Source: Leptolyngbya sp. KIOST-1
Lineage (GTDB): Bacteria > Cyanobacteriota > Cyanobacteriia > Phormidesmidales > Phormidesmidaceae
Length of the DNA stretch: 64,000 nt
Direction: 5' to 3'
Assembly (NCBI RefSeq): GCF_000763385.1
Contig: NZ_JQFA01000004.1
Coordinates: forward strand, 1,240,001-1,304,000
Shown here: positions 26,907 through 34,984 of the stretch, piece by piece
Layout: each line of letters starts with the position of its first letter
Numbering within the stretch: the first letter of the stretch is position 1
Position numbers and translations under genes: made by a program
The notes under the pieces: generated by a model
Told to the model about the DNA's origin: nothing
What the model saw: only the letters and a program-made list of their open reading frames with translations
Database searches by the model: none

Positions 26907-27263
26907 CTACCCCCCCAGGGTTTCAATCAGCGTTGCCTCGGGGGCACGAAACCCCACCAGCACAGCCTTGCCGTCCTTCTCAAACAGGGGCCGCTTCAGC
27001 AGCATGGCATCCTGGCTAAAGGCCGGAATCCACTCGGCATCGCCCCAGGTTTGCTTTTCATCCCCCAGGGCCCGGTAGGACAACCCCGAGGTATTGCGCA
27101 TGGCCTTGCTGCCCAGAGCGTCGACCCAGGCGGCAATCGCAGCAGGGCTAGGGGGTGACTCTTTTGTATTGACAAACTCGTAGGGAATAGCATGGCTGTC
27201 GAGCCATTGCATCGCCTTTTTACAGGTGCCGCAGTTAGGAATCCCGTAAACCGTAAGCGCCAT
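26907..27263 (-). CDS. ArsC/Spx-family thioredoxin-fold protein
   Basis: A 118-residue protein of the ArsC/Spx/MgsR family. The N-terminus has the thioredoxin-like IPNCGTCKKA with Cys11 and Cys14, and the later LFEKDGKAVLVGFR segment matches YffB-type members. These proteins act as glutaredoxin-linked reductases or as RNA-polymerase-binding regulators. The CxxC pair is kept here, which both arms of the family share, so the exact job is open. It converges on the CsbD gene. Confidence 0.85.
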   Translation of the reverse strand: MALTVYGIPNCGTCKKAMQWLDSHAIPYEFVNTKESPPSPAAIAAWVDALGSKAMRNTSGLSYRALGDEKQTWGDAEWIPAFSQDAMLLKRPLFEKDGKAVLVGFRAPEATLIETLGG

Positions 27264-27325
27264 AGTGTTGTAGGTGGTGCGAGTGGTGTTGAACCCTGGG
27301 TACAGGGTACCAGACCGAAAACGTC

Positions 27326-27354
27326 AGAAACGCCCCGGTGGCCAGGACGTTTCT
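27326..27354 (-). terminator. Possible terminator after cp12
   Basis: AGAAACG and CGTTTCT (7 bp) flank a partly paired loop between the cp12 stop and the ArsC-like start. On the minus strand a short TTT run follows. It is a modest hairpin, so treat it as a candidate only. Confidence 0.45.
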
Positions 27355-27392
27355 TTAGGATGTTTTAAGCTAGTGCCGATCGGCCTTGGAGC

Positions 27393-27620
27393 TTAGTTGT
27401 CATAAACCCGGCACTCGTCGGCCTCGGGATTGCTGTCGCAGTAGGCCTCCAGGGAGGTTCTGTCGGTCCCTTTATCGCGCTGGTGGGAGGCTTCAGCCTG
27501 AAGCTCTTCCACAGCGTCCCAGGCTGCGGCGCATTCCTGAGAGCCGCTGCCAGAGGCATCACAGGCGGCCCGGGCACCTTCAATTTCTTTTTCAATGCGC
27601 TCTTTAATGTTCTCGCTCAT
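27393..27620 (-). CDS. CP12 Calvin-cycle regulator
   Basis: A 75-residue CP12, the intrinsically disordered scaffold that binds GAPDH and phosphoribulokinase and switches them off in the dark. Both disulfide pairs are present (Cys20-Cys30 and Cys61-Cys70), as is the AWDAVEEL motif (33-40) between them, which binds phosphoribulokinase. The C-terminal CRVYDN tail inserts in the GAPDH active site. Length and features fit a canonical cyanobacterial CP12. Confidence 0.95.
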   Translation of the reverse strand: MSENIKERIEKEIEGARAACDASGSGSQECAAAWDAVEELQAEASHQRDKGTDRTSLEAYCDSNPEADECRVYDN

Positions 27621-28071
27621 TTGATTCCTTTACGTGTGTAAACAACTACCGTGGGGGACTGCCGCTGGATCACGCTAATCACCGAAGGGGAACAAATCCG
27701 CTAATTTCATACGGATTAACCCAGCTTCAGCCTTAGTATACTTCACTGTTTTAGCTGGCCTGGCGATGGAAACTCTACCCTCTGGGGGGCAGGTTACTCC
27801 CTTGACAGGGCAAGCAAAAAGCCCTGGCGCGACCTGGCACTCCCCACCCCCTTGACGTTGGGCAAGCCCAGTAAAAGTACCTATTATTCATATTACACAT
27901 CCCCAACTTGGGGAGAGTGCCTGCTGAACATTGTTCGCCCGCCGCTGGGTCAGGCCAATCGGTCTATGGGGCATGTCAAAGGGATGAGTTAAGGCGGATA
28001 GGGAAGAGGGACAGGCCAAGGGAATGGACATTCCGATCTAGACTGGAACCACAGAAGGAGGGGCTTACCCG
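27621..28071. promoter_or_regulatory. Gene-free divergent promoter region of cp12 and the FIST gene
   Basis: About 450 bases without a convincing gene. The AT-rich part (27700-27760) should serve cp12 on the minus strand. A second AT-rich stretch near 27870-27900 should serve the FIST gene. No riboswitch or tRNA was recognised. Confidence 0.45.
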
Positions 28072-29328
28072 ATGACCGCAATTCCCCAGCCCGACCAGCC
28101 ACCTATCCAGCCGTCGATGGAGTGGGCCAACGCCGTGTCTACCTGCCCTTCCCTAGAAGGGGCGGTCAAAGAGGTCGTCGAGCAACTCAAGGGGCGATTG
28201 TCGGCTCCCCCTGATCTGGGGTTGGTGTTTATTTCCTCTTCGTTTACCAGCGAGTTTGCCCGCTTATTGCCCCTGCTACAGAGCCTGCTGCCCCTACCGA
28301 CTCTGGTCGGCTGCAGCGGCGGTGGCATTGTCGGGACCGATGCTGAGGGGCAGCCCCAGGAGTTAGAAGATATCCCTGGCTTCAGCCTGACGGTGGCCCG
28401 TCTGCCTGGGGTAGCGGTGCGGAGTTTTCATCTGTCGAACGACGATCTACCCGACCTGGACAGCCCGCCTGCTGCCTGGTCAGAGCTGATTGGGATGGCC
28501 CCACAGCAAAACCCTCAGTTCATTTTGATGGCCGATCCCCTGTCGTCTAACGTCAACGATCTGCTGCAGGGTCTGGATTTTGCCTATCCCAGCGGGGTCA
28601 AAATTGGCGGTTTGGCTGGCATCGACGGTTTTAACCGCCACAGTGGCCTGTTTTGCGATCGCACCCTTCACACCGAAGGCATTGTCGGCGTGGCCCTGGC
28701 TGGCCCGCTGGTGCTAGATACCATTGTGGCTCAGGGGTGCCGTCCCATTGGGCCGGTGTACCAGGTGGATCAGGCCGAGCGCAACATTTTGATCAGCCTG
28801 GGCACTGGCGACGGCGATGAGGCTCGTCCGCCGCTGGAACTGCTGCAAGAACTTTTTGAAACGCTGCCGGAGGGCGATCGCAAGCTGGCCCAGAGTTCCC
28901 TCTTTATTGGTGTCGCCCAGGACAGTTTTAAGCTCAGCCTTGACCAGGGAGATTTTCTAATTCGCACGCTGCTGGGGGTCGATCCGAAACTGGGGGCGAT
29001 CGCTGTGGGCGATCGGCTCCGCCCCGGCCAGCGGGTGCAGTTTCACCTGCGCGATGCCCATACCTCGGCCCTCGATCTAGAAAAACTGCTCCAGCGCTAC
29101 CAGCACCAATCCCCGGACGCCACCCCGGTTGGGGCCCTGATGTTTGCCTGTGTCGGCCGGGGTGAAGGGCTATACAACCAGGCCAACTTCGACTCCAGTC
29201 TCTTTGCCCAGTACCTGCCGGGGCTGCCGCTGGGGGGATTTTTCTGCGGTGGCGAAATTGGCCCCGTTGGGCAGACGACGTTTCTGCACGGCTTTACCTC
29301 CGTCTTTGGCATCTGCCGCCAGCCGTAG
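28072..29328 (+). CDS. FIST domain protein (small-ligand sensor)
   Basis: A 418-residue stand-alone FIST protein with FIST_N (about 40-230) and FIST_C (about 235-385). Diagnostic bits are the GCSGGGIVG motif (80-88) and the C-terminal FFCGGEIGPVGQTTFLHGFT end. FIST domains bind small ligands, perhaps amino acids, and usually link to signalling domains. No enzyme or output domain is fused here, so it must work through a partner. AAGGAGG precedes the ATG by about 10 bases. Confidence 0.9.
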   Translation: MTAIPQPDQPPIQPSMEWANAVSTCPSLEGAVKEVVEQLKGRLSAPPDLGLVFISSSFTSEFARLLPLLQSLLPLPTLVGCSGGGIVGTDAEGQPQELEDIPGFSLTVARLPGVAVRSFHLSNDDLPDLDSPPAAWSELIGMAPQQNPQFILMADPLSSNVNDLLQGLDFAYPSGVKIGGLAGIDGFNRHSGLFCDRTLHTEGIVGVALAGPLVLDTIVAQGCRPIGPVYQVDQAERNILISLGTGDGDEARPPLELLQELFETLPEGDRKLAQSSLFIGVAQDSFKLSLDQGDFLIRTLLGVDPKLGAIAVGDRLRPGQRVQFHLRDAHTSALDLEKLLQRYQHQSPDATPVGALMFACVGRGEGLYNQANFDSSLFAQYLPGLPLGGFFCGGEIGPVGQTTFLHGFTSVFGICRQP

Positions 29329-29337
29329 GCGGAGCGC

Positions 29338-29384
29338 TGAGGAGGATAGGGGGATGAGGAGATGAGGAGGATAGGGGGATGAGG
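29338..29384. repeat. 22-bp direct repeat, purine-rich
   Basis: A 22-base unit (core GGAGGATAGGGGGATGAG) occurs at 29338-29359 and 29363-29384. It lies just after the FIST stop codon. A partly complementary pyrimidine-rich stretch is at about 29485-29505, so the transcript could fold into a long hairpin acting as a terminator between the convergent genes. Confidence 0.75.
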
Positions 29385-29506
29385 GGAAGTAGCCGAAAGT
29401 GAGTTTTTGCAGGGCAGGGATGCATTCAAAGTTTTATTTGCGCCGCGCCTTCCCAAGGGAAACTTTGCATTTTTCCCTTCTTCACCCCCTCATCATCCTC
29501 TTCCCC

Positions 29507-30424
29507 TCACCGGCCCCCAACTCCCAACTGCGGCGACGGCGTCACCCCTCGAACGGTCAGCGTGTAGGTGACGGCGCTGGTGCCAATGCCCTGCCAACCC
29601 GTCACCACGCCATTGCCATCGAGGACAGGCCGGTGCTGGGGCGTGGTCACCGCTGCGTAGTAAATGCCGGTGGCGGGTAGGGTAGCGTCGATCCGCTGGG
29701 GTTGAAGGGCTGAGCCCGTTTGGGCTTCACCCAGCAGTCGGCCCTCGGCATCGAACAAAAACAGCAGGGAGCGATCGTCGGTATAGAGCAGTCCGGGGCG
29801 CTGCTGAATGATATCGAGGGCCAGGTTGGGGGTATCGCCGGCGGCCCCCAAAAATGCATAGACATCGACCCAGCGGCTAACGGCCCCCGTGGAGACGCCG
29901 CTGCCGCTGCGGGTATTAATGCGCCGAGCCTCGTCTAGCGGCCCCAGGGGAACGTCGGCCCGCACCCCCAGCCCCGCCTGCCAGAAGCCCTCCAGCTGCC
30001 GAATTCTCTGGTCGGGCACCAGGGTATCGCTGGTCAGGCCCACCAGGTTGGCCACCGCCCGCTCCAGCTGCAGGGGTCGACCGCTATAGCCCGGAACGCC
30101 AAATCCCTCCAGCACGGGCTGACAGGCGGGGACATCGGTCACCACCGCCCGCTCCTGGCGCAGCCGCTGCAGCTGACGGCGCAGGATCACCAGTTCGGCC
30201 TGGGTCTTAACCGGCACACCGGGCGCCTGGGTGAGATCTCCGGCCCGAGCGATCGCAGTGTCCCAGTCGTTCAGGCACACCGCCAGCTGCAGCGACGTTT
30301 GCAGTATGGCGGTGGATTGGGCCGGTACGGGTATAGCGGCAACCAGCGCCAGCCCCAGGGCAACGGGCAGAGCATCCCAAATTCGACGGCCCGCAGATAG
30401 GCCTATCCATGAGCGAACATCCAT
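29507..30424 (-). CDS. Exported protein, unknown function
   Basis: A 305-residue protein with a signal-type hydrophobic stretch (LPVALGLALVAAIPVPAQS, about residues 18-36). The mid part is helical (EAVILRRQLQRLRQERAV type), and the C-terminal about 150 residues look like a beta-sandwich similar in style to bacterial pre-peptidase C-terminal domains (LLYTDDRSLLFLFDAEGRLLG, GIYYAAVTT, VTYTLTVRGV). Function is not recognised. GAGGAGG precedes the ATG at 30424 by about 9 bases. The open frame upstream of it overlaps the dipeptidase gene and is not used. Confidence 0.7.
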   Translation of the reverse strand: MDVRSWIGLSAGRRIWDALPVALGLALVAAIPVPAQSTAILQTSLQLAVCLNDWDTAIARAGDLTQAPGVPVKTQAELVILRRQLQRLRQERAVVTDVPACQPVLEGFGVPGYSGRPLQLERAVANLVGLTSDTLVPDQRIRQLEGFWQAGLGVRADVPLGPLDEARRINTRSGSGVSTGAVSRWVDVYAFLGAAGDTPNLALDIIQQRPGLLYTDDRSLLFLFDAEGRLLGEAQTGSALQPQRIDATLPATGIYYAAVTTPQHRPVLDGNGVVTGWQGIGTSAVTYTLTVRGVTPSPQLGVGGR

Positions 30425-30462
30425 TGCCGTTGCCTCCTCAAGGGTGCGTGTACCCGCTGGTA

Positions 30463-31188
30463 TCACTGTACCCACAAGTCTACCGAGGCTCGCCCATAGT
30501 GGGCCAAAAAGTCTTGGCGGCCGGTTTCCTGCTGCCGCTGCCAGGCCCACAGCTGATCCCCCAGGGAGAAATGCCACCACTCGTTGGGGTGGCGACAAAA
30601 CCCGGCTGCGGCCATCACCTGGTTTAGCAGCGTGCGGTGGGCGTGGAACCGCTGCTCAATAGCGACAGAGCTGGCGGCAAAGTGGTCGGGGTGCGATCGC
30701 GGCGACACCTCGTCAATGGGGGACCCCATATTCACCGCTGCTCCGCTGGCGTCCACCAGAGTGACATCCAGGGCCGCCCCGGTGCTGTGGGGTGGGGGAG
30801 TGGCCGGGTCATCGCTGGGCACCGCCCAGAACTGAATCACCTCCGCCATCACCGCCTCGCGCTGGACCGTTGTCAGCGCTTCGGCCCTCCAGCCCCGAGC
30901 CTGCACCTGCTCTCCATAGGTGCGATCGACCATGAACTGCTGCACCGCCAGGGGCCGAAAGGCGTCAAACACCTGAATTTTCCAGCCCGGCTGCCGCTGC
31001 TGGAGCCGGGCTTGGGCCTGGAGCAGGGCCGCCAGTACCCCCGAGCGCAGGCAGTAGGGCGATTGATCCCCATAGGGGGCGCCCAGCACCTGGTAGGGAT
31101 GGGGCTGCACCAGGGCAACGCGATCGCTCGGAATCGGCACCATCGGTTCGCCACAATCGCGGATCAAAATAGCTTGGTAAGGTTTCAT
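30463..31188 (-). CDS. D-alanyl-D-alanine dipeptidase (VanX/DdpX-like)
   Basis: A 241-residue zinc peptidase of the VanX family, which hydrolyses D-Ala-D-Ala. Seen are the active-site Arg in FDAFRP (about residues 74-79), the zinc ligands of SxHxxGxAxD in HSTGAALD (about 134-141), the EWWH motif (about 203-206) and the PSDDPATPP loop. In cyanobacteria such enzymes more likely recycle cell-wall peptides than confer vancomycin resistance, since no vanH/vanA ligase pair is nearby. It is followed by the exported unknown gene 38 bases on, so cotranscription is likely. Confidence 0.9.
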   Translation of the reverse strand: MKPYQAILIRDCGEPMVPIPSDRVALVQPHPYQVLGAPYGDQSPYCLRSGVLAALLQAQARLQQRQPGWKIQVFDAFRPLAVQQFMVDRTYGEQVQARGWRAEALTTVQREAVMAEVIQFWAVPSDDPATPPPHSTGAALDVTLVDASGAAVNMGSPIDEVSPRSHPDHFAASSVAIEQRFHAHRTLLNQVMAAAGFCRHPNEWWHFSLGDQLWAWQRQQETGRQDFLAHYGRASVDLWVQ

Positions 31189-31412
31189 CACGAGTTCTAG
31201 TTAGCCATGATCGGGACCAACGCGATCGCGCAACGGTCCAGCCCACTGGGGATTAAAACAGATTTCTGGACGCAGACACAGTGGCCCCTTGGCAATGCGC
31301 TGTGCCCCAGGACGGGTGGCAGCTTTTGTTTGGCCGTCTAAGCGCCAGTCTTACGTCACCCTGGTAACTATCCTGATGGTTGAGCGCTGATTTTGAAGTA
31401 TTGGTAAACCAA

Positions 31413-31442
31413 GGTCGATCTGGCTCGCAAGCCAGATCGACC
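31413..31442. promoter_or_regulatory. 13-bp perfect hairpin before the 155-residue membrane protein
   Basis: GGTCGATCTGGCT (31413-31425) and AGCCAGATCGACC (31430-31442) form a perfect stem with a CGCA tetraloop, ending 23 bases before the GTG at 31466. No T-run follows on the plus strand, so it could be an RNA control element or a terminator of upstream transcription. Confidence 0.6.
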
Positions 31443-31465
31443 CCTCCATTTTAGGGAAACTTGTA

Positions 31466-31933
31466 GTGGTCGATAAACGTTCAGCCGCTCGTAATGCTGT
31501 GGTTGTTTTTGCCTGGTGGGTCATGGTTCTAGCTGTGGGAGTCGGCTCCTGGGGCTGGTGGTTAGCTGCCCTTGCCGCTCCTCCGTCAGCCGTAGTCATG
31601 GCCGGATTGCTGGTGGCCTACAGCCTGGGAGTAGGCTGGGGCAGCGTGGTGCCAGCCAGTGCTGGGGTCTCTGTTGCGATCGCCCTGGTGGTCACCTTTG
31701 ATATCTTTCCTTCGTTTTGGCCTGATAACCTGCCCTACAAGTACTGGGCCTATACGGTGCTGGCACTGTGGGCCTTCAGCGTGGCCCTGGTATGTCTGTT
31801 AGCCCGGGTTGGGCATAGGCTGCAGCAGAGTAAGTCCCCCTATCGTCGAACTGGGCAGATCACGGTAACGGTCGGTTTGCTGCTCATGCTGTGGATAGGA
31901 ACTCGGATATACCAGAGCCAGGGACTGAGTTAA
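31466..31933 (+). CDS. Four-helix membrane protein, unknown function
   Basis: A 155-residue protein with four hydrophobic helices (starting VVFAWWVMVLAVGVGSWGWW; another YWAYTVLALWAFSVALVCLLA). The GTG at 31466 is the best start. I do not recognise a family. Its composition fits a real inner-membrane protein. The perfect hairpin just upstream may control it. Confidence 0.6.
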   Translation: MVDKRSAARNAVVVFAWWVMVLAVGVGSWGWWLAALAAPPSAVVMAGLLVAYSLGVGWGSVVPASAGVSVAIALVVTFDIFPSFWPDNLPYKYWAYTVLALWAFSVALVCLLARVGHRLQQSKSPYRRTGQITVTVGLLLMLWIGTRIYQSQGLS

Positions 31934-32013
31934 ATACCTGGCTGCGGGATCCGTAGCCAGCCGAACAGTTCACAGCACAGCTTTTAACTACCCAACGGAG
32001 TTCGAGCAATTTA

Positions 32014-32481
32014 ATGAGATCCTATTGGCACAACCTGCGGCGATTAACCCTCAAAAAGATAGGGGCTCTCATTACGCCTTCGCAGACGCAGCAACCTTCG
32101 CCCCACCCAGCTACCTACCTGGCTCAGCTGCATCCCGAGATCCAGGCCAGTCTTAGCCCTCAGCAGCGAGCAGACATCGAACGGGTGATCGCCCTCGCCA
32201 TTCCTAAGCCAGCCCCCAAACTGGTCGATCTGCGGTTTGCCATCGACCTGGTGGTTAGCCGCTTTTTTGTCGTGCTTATGGTGGGCAAAGACCGCCGTCG
32301 CGCCCAACGGGAGCGACCGGTTACGCGGATGACTCAGCTTGGCAACTGGGCTATGGCGGTCGTGCTGCTACTCGGGTTTAACCTGGCCATCAGCACCAGC
32401 ATTTTAATGCTGGCCTACCTCATCAAATCGGCCCTTGGCATTGATCTACTCCCCGGTCACTTTCGCGGCTTTGGCAACTAA
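32014..32481 (+). CDS. Membrane-anchored protein, unknown function
   Basis: A 155-residue protein with a polar N-terminal half (about residues 1-75), a basic loop (GKDRRRAQRERP) and one or two membrane helices in the last 50 residues (MAVVLLLGFNLAISTSILMLAYL). It starts at an ATG 80 bases after the preceding membrane protein and has no recognised family. The two may form a small operon. Confidence 0.55.
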   Translation: MRSYWHNLRRLTLKKIGALITPSQTQQPSPHPATYLAQLHPEIQASLSPQQRADIERVIALAIPKPAPKLVDLRFAIDLVVSRFFVVLMVGKDRRRAQRERPVTRMTQLGNWAMAVVLLLGFNLAISTSILMLAYLIKSALGIDLLPGHFRGFGN

Positions 32482-32519
32482 ACGCTCCAGAGCCGGTCAC
32501 AGCGGAACTGCAGATGGGC

Positions 32520-33428
32520 TCAAAACCGCTCTAGTACGTAGTCCAAAAAGACCGCCGCCCCTGGCGACAGGCACTTGCCCTTGAGGTGCGCCAGGTGCCA
32601 CTGCTTCCGCAGGGAAAATTCTGCCACCGGCAAAATAGCCAGGTCAGTGTCAAGGTCCTGGGGCGACAAACTCGACGCGGGCAGCACCGCAATCCCCAAG
32701 CCAGCCCGGATACTGGCCTTAATCGCCTCAGTGCTGCTCAGCTCCAGGCGTCTGCGCACCTTGATCGACTGAGCCGCAAAAAACGCTTCCAGCAGCTGAC
32801 GGCTGGCTGTTCCCGGCTCATTTAAAATCCAGGATTCCTGGGCCAGCTGCTGCGGAGTCACCGCCGCCTGCCCTGCCAGGGGGTGCTGACAGTGGGCTAC
32901 AATGTGCAGCGGCACGTCCATACAGGGAAATACCTCAACTCCGTTGAGCGCCGGGGGCAGGCCAAAGAGGTAGATATCGTCTTCATTGTTTTGCAGACGC
33001 TCCAGCAGCTGATCGTGGTTGCCCACGTGCATCGATAGCTCCAGGCCAGGGTAGCGGTCTAGAAACGGCTTGAGCTGCTGCACCAGAGCTGTTTTGCCGC
33101 TTTCCACCGTGGCAATTCTTATCGTTCCCAACTCCAGATCCTGTAAAGCGACCAGGGTCTCATCTAGGGTGGACAGCTGACTCAAAACCTGGCGGCAGGT
33201 GGCCAACAGGGCATCCCCTGCCTTGGTCAGGTAAAGCTTTTTACTCACCATCTCCACCAGGGGGAGGCCAATGATCTTAGACAGCTGCTTGACCTGAATC
33301 GAAACCGTTGGCTGGGTTAAGTACAGCTCTTCGGCCGCTCTGGTATAACTGCCGTGGCGAGCAACCGCTTCAAAAACTTCCATCTGGTGAAGGGTGATGC
33401 CCTTCATGCTGGGCGACTGCTGAACCAT
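32520..33428 (-). CDS. LysR-family transcriptional regulator
   Basis: A 302-residue LysR regulator with an N-terminal winged helix-turn-helix (LHQMEVFEAVARHGSYTRAAEELYLTQPTVSIQVKQL) and a periplasmic-binding-like effector domain (residues about 95-300). The style is like cyanobacterial CO2/nitrogen regulators of the CbbR/CmpR/NdhR group, but the ligand is not identified. The ATG at 33428 is chosen; an in-frame TTG (33470) and a later ATG (33407) are also possible. It is divergent from nothing obvious: the response regulator upstream is transcribed the same way, so regulator and target are not adjacent in the usual divergent pattern. Confidence 0.88.
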   Translation of the reverse strand: MVQQSPSMKGITLHQMEVFEAVARHGSYTRAAEELYLTQPTVSIQVKQLSKIIGLPLVEMVSKKLYLTKAGDALLATCRQVLSQLSTLDETLVALQDLELGTIRIATVESGKTALVQQLKPFLDRYPGLELSMHVGNHDQLLERLQNNEDDIYLFGLPPALNGVEVFPCMDVPLHIVAHCQHPLAGQAAVTPQQLAQESWILNEPGTASRQLLEAFFAAQSIKVRRRLELSSTEAIKASIRAGLGIAVLPASSLSPQDLDTDLAILPVAEFSLRKQWHLAHLKGKCLSPGAAVFLDYVLERF

Positions 33429-33600
33429 CGCAGGTAAGGCGGTAGAAATACTCACCGAGTTTAGCAACAAAAATGTTGTTAAAGCAAGGGGGAAGGTGGC
33501 AGGGGGTGGGGAGCGATCGCGGGAACAGTGACCATAGGCCAGCCCAAACTCCTTCCCTCAACCCCAAATGCCCCTACCCCCAGCGTGCCCACTCCGCTGA

Positions 33601-33634
33601 GATCCAAAATCCAGAATCTAAATTCCAAAATCCC
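33601..33634. repeat. Degenerate heptamer repeat (CCAAAAT-like)
   Basis: Between the LysR and response regulator genes the run ATCCAAAATCCAGAATC and what follows (TAAATTCCAAAATCCC) is about five imperfect copies of CCAAAAT. Short tandemly repeated heptamers are common in cyanobacterial intergenic DNA. Confidence 0.5.
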
Positions 33635-34333
33635 CTACGTTGTCACCATCCCATGCTCCAGGGCAAACCGCACCAGTTCCGTGCGGCTGTTGGTGCCGGT
33701 TTTGCTGAACAAACGGCTGACGTACTTCTCCACATTGCGGACGCTGGTATCGAGGCGGCTGGCGATTTCTTTATTCATCAGCCCTTCGGCCACCAGATCC
33801 AGCACGCTTTGCTCGCGGGGGGTGAGGTCGATGCGAATGTCGGAGGCGACCTTGGCAATGCCGCCCTTCTGGCTCAGCATGGCTTTGATCTCTTCGATCT
33901 GGCGGGCCATGACGGCGATATCGGGAATATCGCCCGCCTCTGGGGTTTGGGCGGCGCGACGACCGATCAGGTTGCTGACCACCGCCACCAGTTCCTCAGG
34001 GTCGAACGGTTTAGAAAGGTAGGCATCGCAGCCTGAGTTGTAGCCCTGAATGCGATCGCTGGTCATGCCCCTAGCGGTCAAAAACAGCACCGGCAGGCCC
34101 TTGAAGCGAATGTCGTCGCGCACCTGGGCCAGAAAGGCGTAGCCATCGACCTGGGGCATCATTATGTCGGAGATCAGCACGTCGGGGATTTCCTGCTGGA
34201 GCAGGTCCCAGCCTTCCTTGGCATTGCTGGCCGCCCGCACGGTAAAGCCGCTGTCCTCCAGGTAGGCCTGCACCGCCTCCCGTAGACCGGGCTCGTCGTC
34301 TACCAGTAGAATATTTCCGGCTTGATCAGACAT
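33635..34333 (-). CDS. rre1: NarL-family response regulator, Rre1/Ycf29-type
   Basis: A 232-residue response regulator with a receiver domain (acidic pair Asp12/Asp13, phospho-acceptor Asp56 in SDIMMP, Lys108 in SKPFDP) and a LuxR-type helix-turn-helix (about 168-228, TPREQSVLDLVAEGLMNKEIA). The EPGLREAVQAYLEDSGF stretch and overall match are close to Rre1 (Slr1783) and chloroplast Ycf29, a stress-responsive regulator paired with Hik2 or Hik34 in cyanobacteria. That assignment is from memory of motifs. No kinase is adjacent; the PAS-GAF kinase at 11.7-13.9 kb is a separate locus. Confidence 0.75.
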   Translation of the reverse strand: MSDQAGNILLVDDEPGLREAVQAYLEDSGFTVRAASNAKEGWDLLQQEIPDVLISDIMMPQVDGYAFLAQVRDDIRFKGLPVLFLTARGMTSDRIQGYNSGCDAYLSKPFDPEELVAVVSNLIGRRAAQTPEAGDIPDIAVMARQIEEIKAMLSQKGGIAKVASDIRIDLTPREQSVLDLVAEGLMNKEIASRLDTSVRNVEKYVSRLFSKTGTNSRTELVRFALEHGMVTT

Positions 34334-34430
34334 AACACTGTCCCAGATGACCTATTTACTGCTCACTTTAACTTGTAATTGAGAAGCCGGAAGCGATTCA
34401 GCCCCAGAAGCGAGCCAGAGGGGATATCCC

Positions 34431-34835
34431 ATGCAAAATCTGCTGTTTTATCTGGGCTTCGCCACCCTGATGGCCCACGAACTCGACGCCATGACCCAGG
34501 CCGAGTGGCGACTGCTGTTTGTGCTGCGCCGTCTGCCCGAGGCTACCGCCGAAACCGCCTTTGTGCTGGTGCACATTCCCCTGGTGGCGGGGCTGCTGTG
34601 GCTGACGAACCATGAAGCCCCAGGAGTCAAGCACTGGTCCAGAATTGCGATCGCAGCCTTCCTCGCCATTCACGCTGGCCTGCACAAGCGGCTCGACCAC
34701 CATCCCCTCTACAGCTTCGACTCGGCTCTCTCCATGGGTTTAATCTACGGCGGCGGGGTGCTTGGCTTGCTCTACCTGGGGGCGGTTTTTGTCAGCCGTT
34801 CAAGGCAGTCCGTGCCAGCTCAGAATGAGGTGTAG
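34431..34835 (+). CDS. DUF6713 family membrane protein
   Basis: A 134-residue protein with four hydrophobic helices. It opens FYLGFATLMAHELDAMTQAEWRLLFVL, the DUF6713-style HELDAM-EWR start, and keeps the later HKRLDHHPLYSFDS loop. The conserved His and Asp residues suggest a metal or catalytic site in the membrane, but no function is known. Confidence 0.7.
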   Translation: MQNLLFYLGFATLMAHELDAMTQAEWRLLFVLRRLPEATAETAFVLVHIPLVAGLLWLTNHEAPGVKHWSRIAIAAFLAIHAGLHKRLDHHPLYSFDSALSMGLIYGGGVLGLLYLGAVFVSRSRQSVPAQNEV

Positions 34836-34984
34836 GCATCTGTTTGGGCACGGGGGGAACGCTGAGGTCCTCTGGCTAACCCCGCCCTCGTTCCGCCAAC
34901 CCACAATCTCCGATCGACTACCATTGAAGATAAATCCCCTCCGGGCCAAAGCTGGCCTGGGTTAGCGATCGCAGGAGCGTTGAT

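Noticed and set aside
29338..29384. Possible CRISPR array
   Set aside because: Only two units with a 3-base spacer and no cas genes. It is a simple direct repeat.
30425..30598. N-terminal extension of the exported unknown protein
   Set aside because: It overlaps the VanX-like gene by over 130 bases, while a good ribosome site sits before the ATG at 30424.
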